Source: Thermoleophilaceae bacterium
GTDB taxonomy: Bacteria > Actinomycetota > Thermoleophilia > Solirubrobacterales > Thermoleophilaceae
Assembly: GCA_025928265.1 (NCBI GenBank)
Contig: JAICJV010000017.1
Location: forward strand, 1-44,845
Direction of reading: 5' to 3'
Length of the DNA: 44,845 nt
In this document: piece by piece, positions 1 through 7,810 of the stretch
How the letters are laid out: the number at the start of each line of letters is the position of its first letter
How positions within the stretch are numbered: position 1 is the first letter of the stretch
Program-made: the position numbers and the translations under genes
The notes under the pieces: generated by a model
Told to the model about the DNA's origin: nothing
What the model saw: only the letters and a program-made list of their open reading frames with translations
Database searches by the model: none

Positions 1-2
1 AC

Positions 3-611
3 GAGCGCGGGGCGCCGCATCTGATCGACCCGAGCAAGCTGCTCAAGTCGGCCGGCCAGCTCTACGGCGACGACATGGACCGGCTCTGGGGCGAGGTCGC
101 GCCGGTCCCCGAGGACAACATCACGATCCTCAGCGGCGGCGAGACCGTGGAGGGCTGTCGGGTGGAGTACGCGCCCGGGCACGCGTCGCACCACGTGGCC
201 TACCTGCACGAGGACTCCGGTGACGCCTTCACGGGCGACGTCGGTGGCGTCCGCATACCGCCGCACGACCTCGCGCTCGCCCCGACTCCTCCGCCGGACG
301 TCGACATCGAGAAGTGGAAGGCGTCGCTCGACATGCTCGAGGCGTGGGGGCCGAAGCGTCTGTGCCCGACACACTTCGGCTTCGTCGACGACCCGGGGAA
401 GCAGATCGCCGCCGTCCGCGAGTGGCTCGCGACCTGGGGTAAGGATGCACGCGAGCAGGGCATGGAGGAGTGGTGTGGGCGCCTCGTGAAGCTCTTCCAC
501 GAGCCGGGCGACGAGATCGGCATCCGCCTCGAGCAGGCCACTCCGCCCGATCAGCAGTGGATGGGACTCGACCGTTACTGGCGGAAGCGCGCGGAGCGGG
601 ACGCGGCGTGA
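3..611 (+). CDS. MBL-fold metallo-hydrolase, C-terminal part (cut by window start)
   Basis: The reading frame is open from base 3, so the true start lies before the window; 202 residues remain. Two late landmarks of the metallo-beta-lactamase fold are visible: a GHASHH stretch followed by TGDVGG, which fits the third metal motif and the bridging aspartate, and CPTHFG near the end, which fits the last metal histidine. The first HxHxDH motif must lie upstream. The family hydrolyses thioesters, lactones, phosphodiesters and other substrates, and nothing here narrows that down. The stop overlaps the clpS start (GTGA), so the two are probably translationally coupled. The fold is well supported, the substrate is unknown. 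Confidence 0.85.
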   Translation, partial: ERGAPHLIDPSKLLKSAGQLYGDDMDRLWGEVAPVPEDNITILSGGETVEGCRVEYAPGHASHHVAYLHEDSGDAFTGDVGGVRIPPHDLALAPTPPPDVDIEKWKASLDMLEAWGPKRLCPTHFGFVDDPGKQIAAVREWLATWGKDAREQGMEEWCGRLVKLFHEPGDEIGIRLEQATPPDQQWMGLDRYWRKRAERDAA

Positions 612-901
612 GCGAGAGCGGCACGATCGAGCTCCCGCGCGTGGGCACGCCGGGCAGCGGCCTCGGTGACGCGTGGCGCGTGATCGTCCTCAACGACAAC
701 CACAACACCTTCGACGGTGTGGCGCACGCGCTGTCCCGGGTGATCCCGGGCGTGAGCCTGGACGACGGTTACAGGATCGCGGACAGGATCCACAACACCG
801 GCCAGGCGATCGTCTGGTCGGGCCCCAAGGAACCGGCCGAGTTCTACTGGGAGCAGCTGAACGATGCGGGGCTGACGATGGCCCCGCTCGAGCAGGGCTA
901 G
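608..901 (+). CDS. clpS: ATP-dependent Clp protease adaptor ClpS
   Basis: A 97-residue protein with the ClpS core from residue 24 on: VIVLNDNHNTFD, then an ALSRVIPG helix, then HNTGQAIVW. ClpS binds the ClpA/ClpC N-domain and delivers substrates with destabilising N-terminal residues to ClpP. The LNDNHNTFD segment corresponds to the substrate-recognition region. The GTG start overlaps the stop of the MBL gene by four bases. About 20 polar residues precede the core, as is usual for the flexible ClpS arm that enters the unfoldase. No clp ATPase gene is nearby. The family call is secure; the exact start could be a little downstream. Confidence 0.9.
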   Translation: MSESGTIELPRVGTPGSGLGDAWRVIVLNDNHNTFDGVAHALSRVIPGVSLDDGYRIADRIHNTGQAIVWSGPKEPAEFYWEQLNDAGLTMAPLEQG

Positions 902-941
902 CGCCGCTCAAGCCGCTGGACGAATAGCCGATACGAGGGAT

Positions 942-3443
942 GTGATCCCCTCGCGTCCCGAGTGCGACGCTGCAGTCGCGCCTTCTTTCATTGCCTTCTC
1001 GAAGGACCGCCCAGCGCAACTCGAGCTGCTGCTCCGTTCGATGGCGCGGTTCGCGCCGGGAGCAGACGTTTCCGTCGTCTACACGGCGAGCGACGAGCTC
1101 AATGAGCACGGTTACGCAATCGTGCGCGAGGACTACCCGTGGGTGCGCTGGGGGGAGGAGCGCGCGCAGGGCGGATTCAAGGAGGCCACGCTCGAGTTCG
1201 CGCGCGACGCAGGCTCACGCCTGGCGTTCCTCGTCGACGACATCGTCTTCACGCACGAGCTCGACCTCGACGCCGCCGGTCTTCAGGCGCTCGACGAGGA
1301 CCCGCGAGTGCTGTGCTGCTCGCTGCGCCTCGACCCGAACAAGGACTACTGCTACGCGCTCGACGCACCGATGGAGCCGCCGGCGCTCAGTCCGGAGATG
1401 ACATTCGAGTGGCGTGGGCGCTTTGGCGACTGGGGCTACCCGATGTCCGCCGACGGCCACGTCTTCCGGACCGAGCAGATCGTCCCCCTGCTCGAGCGTC
1501 TCGACTACTTCAACCCGAACTCGCTCGAGGAGCAGCTCTCGCAGAACCCGCTCGACCTGCCGCTGATGGCCTGTGTCGATCCGTCGACGATCGTGAACGT
1601 GCCCGACAACCGCGTGCAGGACACGGCACCCAACCGGCACGCGGGGAACGACGCCCAGCGCCTTGCGGTCGCATTCGTATCGGGCCGCCGGCTTGACCTG
1701 GCTCCATTCGAGGGTCTGGTCACCCGCGAAGTGCATCACGTGATGCCACTCGAGTTCGAGGCCTCGGACCAGCCGCAGCCCGTCGCGCTCGACTCACGCA
1801 CGTATGCGGTGGCCGCCGACCTGGGTGAGGTCGCGGCGGCGCCCGAGCTGCTCTACGCCTACGCGCAGACGTTCACGGCGACCGACGACGTGACGCTTGT
1901 GCTCTACGGCGCCGCGACGGCGGATGAGATCGCCGAGCGCGCCCAGCCAGTGCTCGCGGCAGCGGGCATCGACGGACCCGGGGCGCCGGACGTTCTGGCG
2001 GTTCCCGGAAGCGGCGCAGAGGCCGCCGTCGCGGCACGGGCCACCGCCACGCTGTCCCGCCACGGCGGGACGCTCGGCAACGTCCCGAGCTTCGACGCGC
2101 ACACGCTTGGCCAGCTGCGCGAGACCCTCTTCGGCGCGCAGACGCCGCCGCTCGACAAGCACGAGCGCTTCCGCTGGGAGCTCGACCGCTACCGCGCGCT
2201 GCCCGGCGGCGAGGGCGTCAGCGACGCGGACCTGAACCCGCAGCTCGAGGATCGCACCCCGACGAACCCGTACGACGAGCACTACTTCCACCAGGACGTG
2301 TGGGCCGCGCGGCGCGTCGCCGAGTACAAGCCCGGCCGTCACGTCGACGTCGGGTCGCGCGTAGACCTGGTCGGGTTCCTGACCGCGATCTGCCCGGTCG
2401 CGTTCGTCGACATCCGTTCGCTCCCCGTCCAGATCGAGGACTTCGAGTCGATCGTGGGCAGCATCCTCGACCTCCCGTTCCCGGACCGCTCGCTCGAGTC
2501 CGTCTCGTGCCTTCACGTGGCGGAGCACATCGGCCTCGGCCGCTACGGCGATCCGCTCGACCCGCATGGCACGGTCAAGGCCGCGGCGGAGCTTCAGCGC
2601 GTCCTGGCCCCGGGTGGCCACCTGCTGTTCTCCGGGCCGGTCGGCCGCAAGCGCACGTGCTTCAACGCCCATCGCGTGCACGACGTGTTCGAGGTCATGG
2701 AGAAGTTCTTTCCGGAGCTCGAGCTCGTCGAGTTCTCCGGTGTCGACGACCGAGGCGTGTTCCGCCGTCACCGTCGTCTCGACGAGCTCGCCGGCTGCGA
2801 GTACGCCTGCGGGATGTTCCATTTCGTCCGTCCCCCGGAGGAACCAGTGCAGCTGCCCGCGATCACCCACAGCACCACGCTCTCGAGCCCCGACCGCCCG
2901 GCCGCGCCGGTGATCGAGCCGCCCACGCCCGAGGCGAAGCGCGACTACCTGCTCGGCCTGCTGCGCCATCGCGGCAACCGCGTGTTCGTCGAGTCGGGCA
3001 CATACCTCGGCGACACCACCGCGTTCCTGCGTCCGTACGTCGCTCGCATCATCACGGTCGAGGTTGAGCCGAAGCTGTATGCGGACGCCGAGGCGCGCTT
3101 TGCGGGGGATCCGCAGATCGACGTGCTGTTCGGCGACGGCCAGGAGCTGATCCCGCGCGCGGTGGAAGGCCTCGCCGAGCCTGCGTTCATCTGGCTGGAC
3201 GGTCACTTCTCCGGGGGCGTCACGGGCATGGGCGAGCAGGTCGAGCCCGCGCTCGCGATCCTCGACACGTTCGCTTCGATGCAGCTGCCGGAGGGGACCA
3301 CGGTCCTCGTCGACGACCTGCGCATGTTCGGCTGCGAGCCCGCACCGTGGCCGAGCCTGGACGGCCTCGTCAACTCGGCCCGTCGTGCCTTCCCGAACGC
3401 GCGGATCTACACCGGCCTCGACTCGCTCGTCATCGAGGGCTGA
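942..3443 (+). CDS. Four-part fusion: glycosyltransferase-like, shared module, DUF268, methyltransferase
   Basis: This 833-residue protein has four recognisable parts. Residues about 15-265 resemble a GT-A-type glycosyltransferase, with FLVDDIVF as a possible DxD-like site. Residues about 283-400 are a module also found in the next two genes. Residues about 441-640 match DUF268: DEHYFHQDVWAARR, HVDVGSRVD, LHVAEHIGLGRYGDP, FNAHRVHDVF. Residues about 667-833 are a class I SAM methyltransferase-like domain (VESGTYLGDTT, FIWLDGHFSGG, VLVDDLRMFG). A job in building a methylated surface or exported glycan is inferred from the domains and from the two glycosyltransferases that follow. GTG 942 is the only start ahead of the first domain; the GAGG before it is close. 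The next gene starts inside the stop codon (TGATG). Confidence 0.8.
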   Translation: MIPSRPECDAAVAPSFIAFSKDRPAQLELLLRSMARFAPGADVSVVYTASDELNEHGYAIVREDYPWVRWGEERAQGGFKEATLEFARDAGSRLAFLVDDIVFTHELDLDAAGLQALDEDPRVLCCSLRLDPNKDYCYALDAPMEPPALSPEMTFEWRGRFGDWGYPMSADGHVFRTEQIVPLLERLDYFNPNSLEEQLSQNPLDLPLMACVDPSTIVNVPDNRVQDTAPNRHAGNDAQRLAVAFVSGRRLDLAPFEGLVTREVHHVMPLEFEASDQPQPVALDSRTYAVAADLGEVAAAPELLYAYAQTFTATDDVTLVLYGAATADEIAERAQPVLAAAGIDGPGAPDVLAVPGSGAEAAVAARATATLSRHGGTLGNVPSFDAHTLGQLRETLFGAQTPPLDKHERFRWELDRYRALPGGEGVSDADLNPQLEDRTPTNPYDEHYFHQDVWAARRVAEYKPGRHVDVGSRVDLVGFLTAICPVAFVDIRSLPVQIEDFESIVGSILDLPFPDRSLESVSCLHVAEHIGLGRYGDPLDPHGTVKAAAELQRVLAPGGHLLFSGPVGRKRTCFNAHRVHDVFEVMEKFFPELELVEFSGVDDRGVFRRHRRLDELAGCEYACGMFHFVRPPEEPVQLPAITHSTTLSSPDRPAAPVIEPPTPEAKRDYLLGLLRHRGNRVFVESGTYLGDTTAFLRPYVARIITVEVEPKLYADAEARFAGDPQIDVLFGDGQELIPRAVEGLAEPAFIWLDGHFSGGVTGMGEQVEPALAILDTFASMQLPEGTTVLVDDLRMFGCEPAPWPSLDGLVNSARRAFPNARIYTGLDSLVIEG

Positions 3444-4867
3444 TGTCCGGGGCGGCTGGGGGTGACCTGCCGAAGGTCACCTGCATCATCACGGCCTACA
3501 ACGTCGAGCGCTGGATCGGGGCGAGCATCGAGAGCGCGCTCGGCCTCGACTGGCCGTCTGACCGTCTCGAGGTGATCGTCGTGAACGACGGGTCCACCGA
3601 CGCGACCGAGACCGCCATCGAGCCGTACCGCGACCGGATCGTCTACATCGGCAAGGAGAACGGCGGTGTCGTCTCGGCGACGAACGCCGGGCTCGAGGTC
3701 GCGACCGGCGAGTACATCGCAACGCTCGACGGCGATGACACCTGGCCGGCTGACAAGCTCCAGGTCCAGGTCCCGATTCTGATGCAGCGCCCGGAGCTGG
3801 GGCTCCTCCACGGCGACATGCAGATCGTCGACGAGCACGACAACGTCGTCGAGCCCTCCTTCTTCAGGTACAAGAACGAGTCTCCGCCGCGCGGCCACAT
3901 CCTCGGGCGCCTGATGCACGGCAACTTCGTGAACGGCGGCGCCACCGTCGTGCGGGCTTCCCTGCGCGACCGCTTCTGGCCGATCCCCGACGTGTCGCCC
4001 TACCAGGACTGGTACATCGCCGCGCGCGTGGCCGAGATCGCCGAGATCGACTACGTCGACGCGCCGGTGAACAACTACCGCTTCCACGGTCGCAACCAGT
4101 CGCTCGGGGCGACCGGCGACGGCCTTGTCGACGCCGTCGCGCGCGACATTCCCTGGCAGCGCTGGATGCTCGGCAACCTCGACATCTCGAACGTGGCGGT
4201 GGAGGAGCTTCAGACGGCCGTGGAGATCCTGATCTCCAACACGCGCGGGGTCGCGGGCAACCGCGGCAGGCGCGCGACCGACCTCCTGCCGGTCTCGAGC
4301 GCGGAGGTGGCCGAGTCGGATCGTCTCGCGGCCCGTGCCGGCGAGCTCTTCGAGCGGGGGATGTTCGGCAGCGCGGCCCGGACGTGGGTCCGGGCGGTCG
4401 GCGCGAACCCCTTCAACGGCGCCGCCCGCGCGGATCTCGCCGCGTGTGTCGTCGCGGCCGCGCGCTACGGAGCATCCCGTCTCACCGCCGAGCGCATCCA
4501 TCTCGACGCGCGCGGCTTTCGTATCGCCGCATTCGCAGACGAGCTGGCGGCCAGCCCCGACCTGCTCGCCGCGTACGGCCGGGTCTTCACAGCCGCTGAC
4601 GACGTCACGCTTGTCGTGTACGCGCCGGAGGAGACGGCCGCCGATGCCGCCGAGCAGATCGGCGCCGTGGCCGAGCAGGCCGGTCTCGCGCGCGACTCGG
4701 CCCCCGACCTGCTCCTGCATCCCTGCGACCGCCCCGACGACCTGCTCGGCGCGGGTGTCGAGAGCATCTACACGCGGCGCGATCTGCCGCCCACGTGGGC
4801 CGCTGTCGCACGGCTCGACGACGCCGACCTCGGCGACATCCGCCGGCTGATCGGAGACGCTGCATGA
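3443..4867 (+). CDS. Family 2 glycosyltransferase with shared C-terminal module
   Basis: The 474-residue product starts at ATG 3443, overlapping the previous stop by one base. Residues about 9-240 are a GT2 (GT-A fold) domain: VTCIITAYNVERW, VVNDGSTDAT for nucleotide binding, TLDGDD as the metal-binding DxD, and PYQDWYIAAR as the acceptor-side motif. Residues about 290-345 form a helical, TPR-like stretch (AGELFERGMFGSAARTW). From residue 354 comes the module shared with both neighbours (AFADELAASPDLLAAYGRVF, DDVTLVVYAP, PDLLLHP). No membrane helix is evident, so the enzyme probably works in the cytoplasm. The sugar donor and acceptor cannot be read from sequence. Confidence 0.88.
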   Translation: MSGAAGGDLPKVTCIITAYNVERWIGASIESALGLDWPSDRLEVIVVNDGSTDATETAIEPYRDRIVYIGKENGGVVSATNAGLEVATGEYIATLDGDDTWPADKLQVQVPILMQRPELGLLHGDMQIVDEHDNVVEPSFFRYKNESPPRGHILGRLMHGNFVNGGATVVRASLRDRFWPIPDVSPYQDWYIAARVAEIAEIDYVDAPVNNYRFHGRNQSLGATGDGLVDAVARDIPWQRWMLGNLDISNVAVEELQTAVEILISNTRGVAGNRGRRATDLLPVSSAEVAESDRLAARAGELFERGMFGSAARTWVRAVGANPFNGAARADLAACVVAAARYGASRLTAERIHLDARGFRIAAFADELAASPDLLAAYGRVFTAADDVTLVVYAPEETAADAAEQIGAVAEQAGLARDSAPDLLLHPCDRPDDLLGAGVESIYTRRDLPPTWAAVARLDDADLGDIRRLIGDAA

Positions 4868-6057
4868 GCCGCGTTGCGGTGGTCGTGCCCTGCTACAACC
4901 ACGCCGCGCACCTGCGCGAGACGATGGAGTCGGTGCTCGCCCAGTCGTTCGGCGATCTCGAGCTGATCGTGGTGGACGACGGGAGCACGGACGGGTCCGC
5001 CGATGTCGCGCATACCGTCGCCGGCGAGCATCCCGCCCGCACGGTGCAGGTGATCGCGCAGCCGAACTCGGGGCACCCCGCGGTGGCGCGCAACAACGGC
5101 ATCGCTGCGTGCGGCAGCGAGTACGTGCTCTGCCTCGACGCCGACGACAAGCTGCCGCCCGAATGGGTCGAGCGCTGCGTCGCGACGCTGGACGCGCATC
5201 CCGAGGCCGGGGTCGCATACACCGACCAGCAGGACTTCGGCGCATCGGACACCTACCACCGCGTCGCGGAGTACGACTTCGCCGAGCAGACGCACAAGAA
5301 CTGGTTCGGCATCGCGTCGCTGTTCAGGCGCGCGGCGTGGGAGGCGGTCGCAGGCTGGGATCCCGGGATCGAGCTCTCGGAGGACTGGGACTTCTGGATC
5401 GCGTGCGGCCAGCGCGGCTTCCCGGGGATCAAGGTCCACGGCGTCGCGTGGTACTACCGGACGAGTGACGACGGCCGCTTCGCGATGCTCGATATCGAGG
5501 CCGACCGGCGTGTGAAGGCGAAGCTCGTGCTCAAGCGCCCGCAGCTGTACTCGGCGCTTCAGCGCGCGTGGGCTCGCGGAGTGCTTGCCGCCGACCCCGT
5601 CGCGCTCGCCATCCCTCACGCGTTCGGGATCATCCCGTCGCACGGCCTGGACCTGCTCGTGTCGCCGATTGCCGACGCGCGAGCTTTCGCCACGGTTGCG
5701 CTCGCGGACGAGCTCGTCGGGCGCCCGGAGCTTCTGAGCGCCTACGTCGATGCGTTCGATTTCTCCGATGACGTCACGCTCGTGATCTACGCGCCGGGCG
5801 GCGACACACAAGAGGTGCTGGAGCGCCTCCAGGCCGCGATCGCGGAGAACGGGATCGACGACGGCCCCGACTCGCCCGACCTGCTGGTGTACGCGGCGCC
5901 GGCAGCCACGGGCGATCCTGCGGTCGCCGCGACGGCCGACGCCGTGCTCACCGGCTCATCCTTCTGCGTGGGCGCGGCTCCGCGATTCGACGAGCGCACA
6001 CTGCCGGCACTGCGCGCCGTGGCAGACCAGCGCCTCGTGCAGCAGCTCGTCGCGTAG
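4864..6057 (+). CDS. Family 2 glycosyltransferase with shared C-terminal module
   Basis: The 397-residue product starts at ATG 4864 in an ATGA overlap with the preceding glycosyltransferase. The GT2 domain covers residues about 3-215: VAVVVPCYNHAAHL, VVDDGSTDGS, the DxD-type CLDADDKL, and ELSEDWDFWIACG with the ED pair expected for an inverting GT2 catalytic base. The shared module starts near residue 271 (ALADELVGRPELLSAYVDAF, DDVTLVIYAPGG, PDLLVYA) and runs nearly to the end. The last codon TAG directly abuts the stop codon of the opposite-strand VOC gene. It closes a three-gene coupled unit that probably makes one glycan; the product is not identifiable. Confidence 0.9.
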   Translation: MSRVAVVVPCYNHAAHLRETMESVLAQSFGDLELIVVDDGSTDGSADVAHTVAGEHPARTVQVIAQPNSGHPAVARNNGIAACGSEYVLCLDADDKLPPEWVERCVATLDAHPEAGVAYTDQQDFGASDTYHRVAEYDFAEQTHKNWFGIASLFRRAAWEAVAGWDPGIELSEDWDFWIACGQRGFPGIKVHGVAWYYRTSDDGRFAMLDIEADRRVKAKLVLKRPQLYSALQRAWARGVLAADPVALAIPHAFGIIPSHGLDLLVSPIADARAFATVALADELVGRPELLSAYVDAFDFSDDVTLVIYAPGGDTQEVLERLQAAIAENGIDDGPDSPDLLVYAAPAATGDPAVAATADAVLTGSSFCVGAAPRFDERTLPALRAVADQRLVQQLVA

Positions 6058-6543
6058 TCAGGCAGGCACGCCGTCTGCCGCGGCCTTGATGGCGGCGATG
6101 TCGAGCTTCCGCATCTTCAGCATCGCCTCCATCGCGCGACGCGCACGATCGGCGTCGGGATCGCTGAAGAGCTGGTCCATCCCCTTCGGCACGACCTGCC
6201 ACGACAACCCGAACCTGTCCTTCACCCAGCCGCACGGCCCTTCCTCGCCGCCATCCGCGGTGAGCTTCTCCCAGTAGTAGTCGACCTCGTCCTGGTCCTC
6301 GCACATGATCTGGAATGAGATCGCCTCGTCGAACTTGAACTGCGGGCCGCCGTTGATGCCCACGAAGCGCATCCCGAGCACCTCCCACTCGACGGTCACG
6401 ACGGTCCCGGCCTTGCTCGGCACGGCGTCGTTGTAGTGCGTGATGCTGTGGATCTTTCCGTCGGGGAAGACGGAGAGGTAGTAGTTCGCGGCGTCCTCGG
6501 CCTCGGTGTCGAACCACAGGCTGGGGATGATCTTCTGCTGCAT
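6058..6543 (-). CDS. VOC-superfamily PhnB-like protein
   Basis: This 161-residue protein matches the PhnB / '3-demethylubiquinone methyltransferase-like' branch of the vicinal-oxygen-chelate superfamily: KIIPSLWFDTEAEDAANYY, FQIMCEDQDEVDYYWEKL, GWVKDRFGLSWQVVP. Members are often misannotated as methyltransferases; most have no known reaction. ATG 6543 is chosen because AGGAGG lies about eight bases upstream, although the frame stays open further. It is transcribed away from an ArsR repressor gene and an SRPBCC gene, a common grouping in actinobacteria, and may share their operators. A small-molecule binding or detoxification role is inference. Confidence 0.85.
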   Translation of the reverse strand: MQQKIIPSLWFDTEAEDAANYYLSVFPDGKIHSITHYNDAVPSKAGTVVTVEWEVLGMRFVGINGGPQFKFDEAISFQIMCEDQDEVDYYWEKLTADGGEEGPCGWVKDRFGLSWQVVPKGMDQLFSDPDADRARRAMEAMLKMRKLDIAAIKAAADGVPA

Positions 6544-6605
6544 CGCTCTTCCTCCTGAGAAGGGTCCTGCAGGTGTAGACGATCCGGCCGTCCGGAAGTA
6601 ATCGT

Positions 6606-6621
6606 TCAACCAACTGATTGA
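6606..6621. promoter_or_regulatory. Operator-like inverted repeat A (TCAACC-N4-GATTGA)
   Basis: Half sites TCAACC and GATTGA are separated by four bases, with one mismatch from perfect symmetry. It overlaps the -35 hexamer at 6618-6623. It matches site B in sequence and spacing, and the two centres lie 40 bp apart, about four helical turns. The likely ligand is the ArsR protein encoded just downstream, and the site could also control the divergent PhnB-like gene. Confidence 0.65.
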
Positions 6622-6646
6622 CAATCGCGCCGGCGAGGCGTATGCT
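6618..6646 (+). promoter_or_regulatory. Near-consensus sigma-70 type promoter of the arsR-like gene
   Basis: The -35 TTGACA (6618-6623) is a perfect consensus match. A 17-base spacer follows, then the -10 TATGCT (6641-6646). Transcription would start around 6653-6654, exactly at ATG 6654, so the message is probably leaderless. Operators A and B cover the -35 and the -10/start region. Confidence 0.7.
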
Positions 6647-6662
6647 CAACCGAATGGTTGAG
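6645..6662. promoter_or_regulatory. Operator-like perfect inverted repeat B over the arsR start codon
   Basis: A perfect 7-bp inverted repeat, CTCAACC-GAAT-GGTTGAG. It covers the last base of the -10, the predicted transcription start and the ATG itself (6654). A repressor bound here would block initiation. The inner TCAACC-N4-GGTTGA is the same motif as site A. Confidence 0.75.
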
Positions 6663-6986
6663 GATCAGGCGACCCTGGACGACGCCTTCCACGCGCTCGC
6701 CCACCCCGCCCGCCGCGAGATGCTGGCCCGGCTCTCGCACGGCGAGCTGACGGTGGGGGAGCTGGCGGCCCCGCACGAGATGTCGCTCGCGGCGGCGTCG
6801 AAGCACGTCCAGGTGCTGGAGCGGGCGGGCCTCGTACGCCGCACCGTGGACGGCCGCCGCCACGTGTGCCGGCTCGACCCGGCGCCGCTTGCCTCGGCCT
6901 CCGAATGGCTGCGCTTCACCGAGCGCTTCTGGAACGAGCGACTGGACGACCTCCAGAAGCTCTTCGAACCGAAGGAGGAAGGATGA
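6654..6986 (+). CDS. ArsR-family winged-helix repressor
   Basis: A 110-residue ArsR/SmtB-type regulator: FHALAHPARREMLARLS opens the DNA-binding domain, LTVGELAAPHEMSLAAASKHVQVL is the helix-turn-helix, and GLVRRTVDGRRHVCRL is the wing. No metal-binding CxC motif is visible, so it belongs with the ArsR proteins that pair with SRPBCC or VOC partners. ATG 6654 is chosen over ATG 6642 because the latter lies inside the -10 hexamer; there is no ribosome-binding site, fitting a leaderless message. It overlaps the SRPBCC gene by four bases. Autorepression through the two operators is the likely regulation. Confidence 0.9.
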   Translation: MVEDQATLDDAFHALAHPARREMLARLSHGELTVGELAAPHEMSLAAASKHVQVLERAGLVRRTVDGRRHVCRLDPAPLASASEWLRFTERFWNERLDDLQKLFEPKEEG

Positions 6987-7462
6987 GCACGATGAGCAGC
7001 ACCGAGCCAATCACGCTGCGGCTGCGGCGCACCTTCAGCGCGACGCCTGCCGAGGTCTACCGCGCCTGGCTCGACCCGGCGCTGATCGCGCGCTGGCTGT
7101 ACACGCGCGACAGGTCAGGCGCGCGCGCCGAGGTCGACGAGCGCGTCGGCGGCCGCTACAGCGTGTGGCAGATGGAGGCCGATGGCGCGGAAGCCGGCGG
7201 CATGGAGGCGGAGATCGTCGAGCTCGTGCCGGGCGAGCGACTCGTGTTCGACTGGAGCTTCGTCGGCCCGGACCGTGACGCGGGACCCACCTACGACACT
7301 CGTCTCACCCTCACCTTCCGCGCGGTCGAGGGCGGCACGGAGATGACGCTCGTCCACGAGCGCCTCGAAAGTCTGCGCGCGGCCATCCCCGACGTGGCGG
7401 ATCAGGTCGACATCGGCTGGGGGCAGGCGCTCGACAAGCTGCCGAGCGCCCTTGCGGCGTAG
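6983..7462 (+). CDS. SRPBCC (AHSA1-like) domain protein
   Basis: This 159-residue START/SRPBCC protein contains the typical ATPAEVYRAWLDPALIARWL opening and a VPGERLVFDWSF strand. The fold has a deep hydrophobic cavity for small ligands. The ATG lies in an ATGA overlap with the repressor gene and has a strong AAGGAGGAAGG ribosome-binding site inside that gene, so the two are co-expressed. ArsR-SRPBCC pairs are common, but the ligand and activity are unknown in most cases. The gene ends three bases before the stop of the opposite-strand gene at 7466. Confidence 0.88.
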   Translation: MSTMSSTEPITLRLRRTFSATPAEVYRAWLDPALIARWLYTRDRSGARAEVDERVGGRYSVWQMEADGAEAGGMEAEIVELVPGERLVFDWSFVGPDRDAGPTYDTRLTLTFRAVEGGTEMTLVHERLESLRAAIPDVADQVDIGWGQALDKLPSALAA

Positions 7463-7465
7463 GCC

Positions 7466-7810
7466 CTACGCCTCGAGCTCTGCCTCGGCGGCTTCGCGGA
7501 CCTCGCCGGTGTCCACCACGCGGTGCCAGATCGGCAGCACGGGGACCTCGAATAGGCCGCTCGCCTCAGCCCGCGCCTCGGAGATCTCCTCCGAGTACCA
7601 GTAGCGCTCCCAGGCCTTCTTGTCCGGGAAGATCGCGATCTGGGTGAAGTCGAGGGGATCGTCGGAGGAGCGGAAGAACGCCCAGAAGCTCGCCCCGTAG
7701 TCGAGCGCTGCCTCGGCTGCGGGGCGCCAGGCGTCCTCGAACTTGTCGCCGCGAAACGGCGTCGCGTGCCACAGGATCGTGACGACCTTCTCGCCTGAGC
7801 GGATGCTCAA
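7466..7810 (-). CDS. Small conserved-looking protein coupled to the Ccr-like gene
   Basis: I do not recognise the family. The 114-residue product has alternating strands and aromatic-rich helices (VVTILWHATPFRG, YGASFWAFFRSSDDP, TQIAIFPDKKAWERYWYSEE), which would suit a dimeric alpha/beta-barrel (EthD- or monooxygenase-like) fold; this is inference. TTG 7810 is proposed because it overlaps the stop of the upstream Ccr-like gene as TTGA and no ATG or GTG lies near the first conserved-looking stretch. The coupling suggests a role beside the reductase, for example binding its substrate or product. The 3' end faces the SRPBCC gene. Confidence 0.7.
   Translation of the reverse strand: MSIRSGEKVVTILWHATPFRGDKFEDAWRPAAEAALDYGASFWAFFRSSDDPLDFTQIAIFPDKKAWERYWYSEEISEARAEASGLFEVPVLPIWHRVVDTGEVREAAEAELEA

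Noticed and set aside
1794-3206. Long open frame on the minus strand opposite the fusion gene
   Set aside because: It mirrors the codon pattern of the plus-strand gene, is low in complexity (Arg/Glu/Val-rich) and has no recognisable domain; long antisense frames are expected at this GC content.
6642-6653. ATG 6642 as start of the arsR-like gene
   Set aside because: It lies inside the TATGCT -10 hexamer of a near-consensus promoter, so it would not be in the message.
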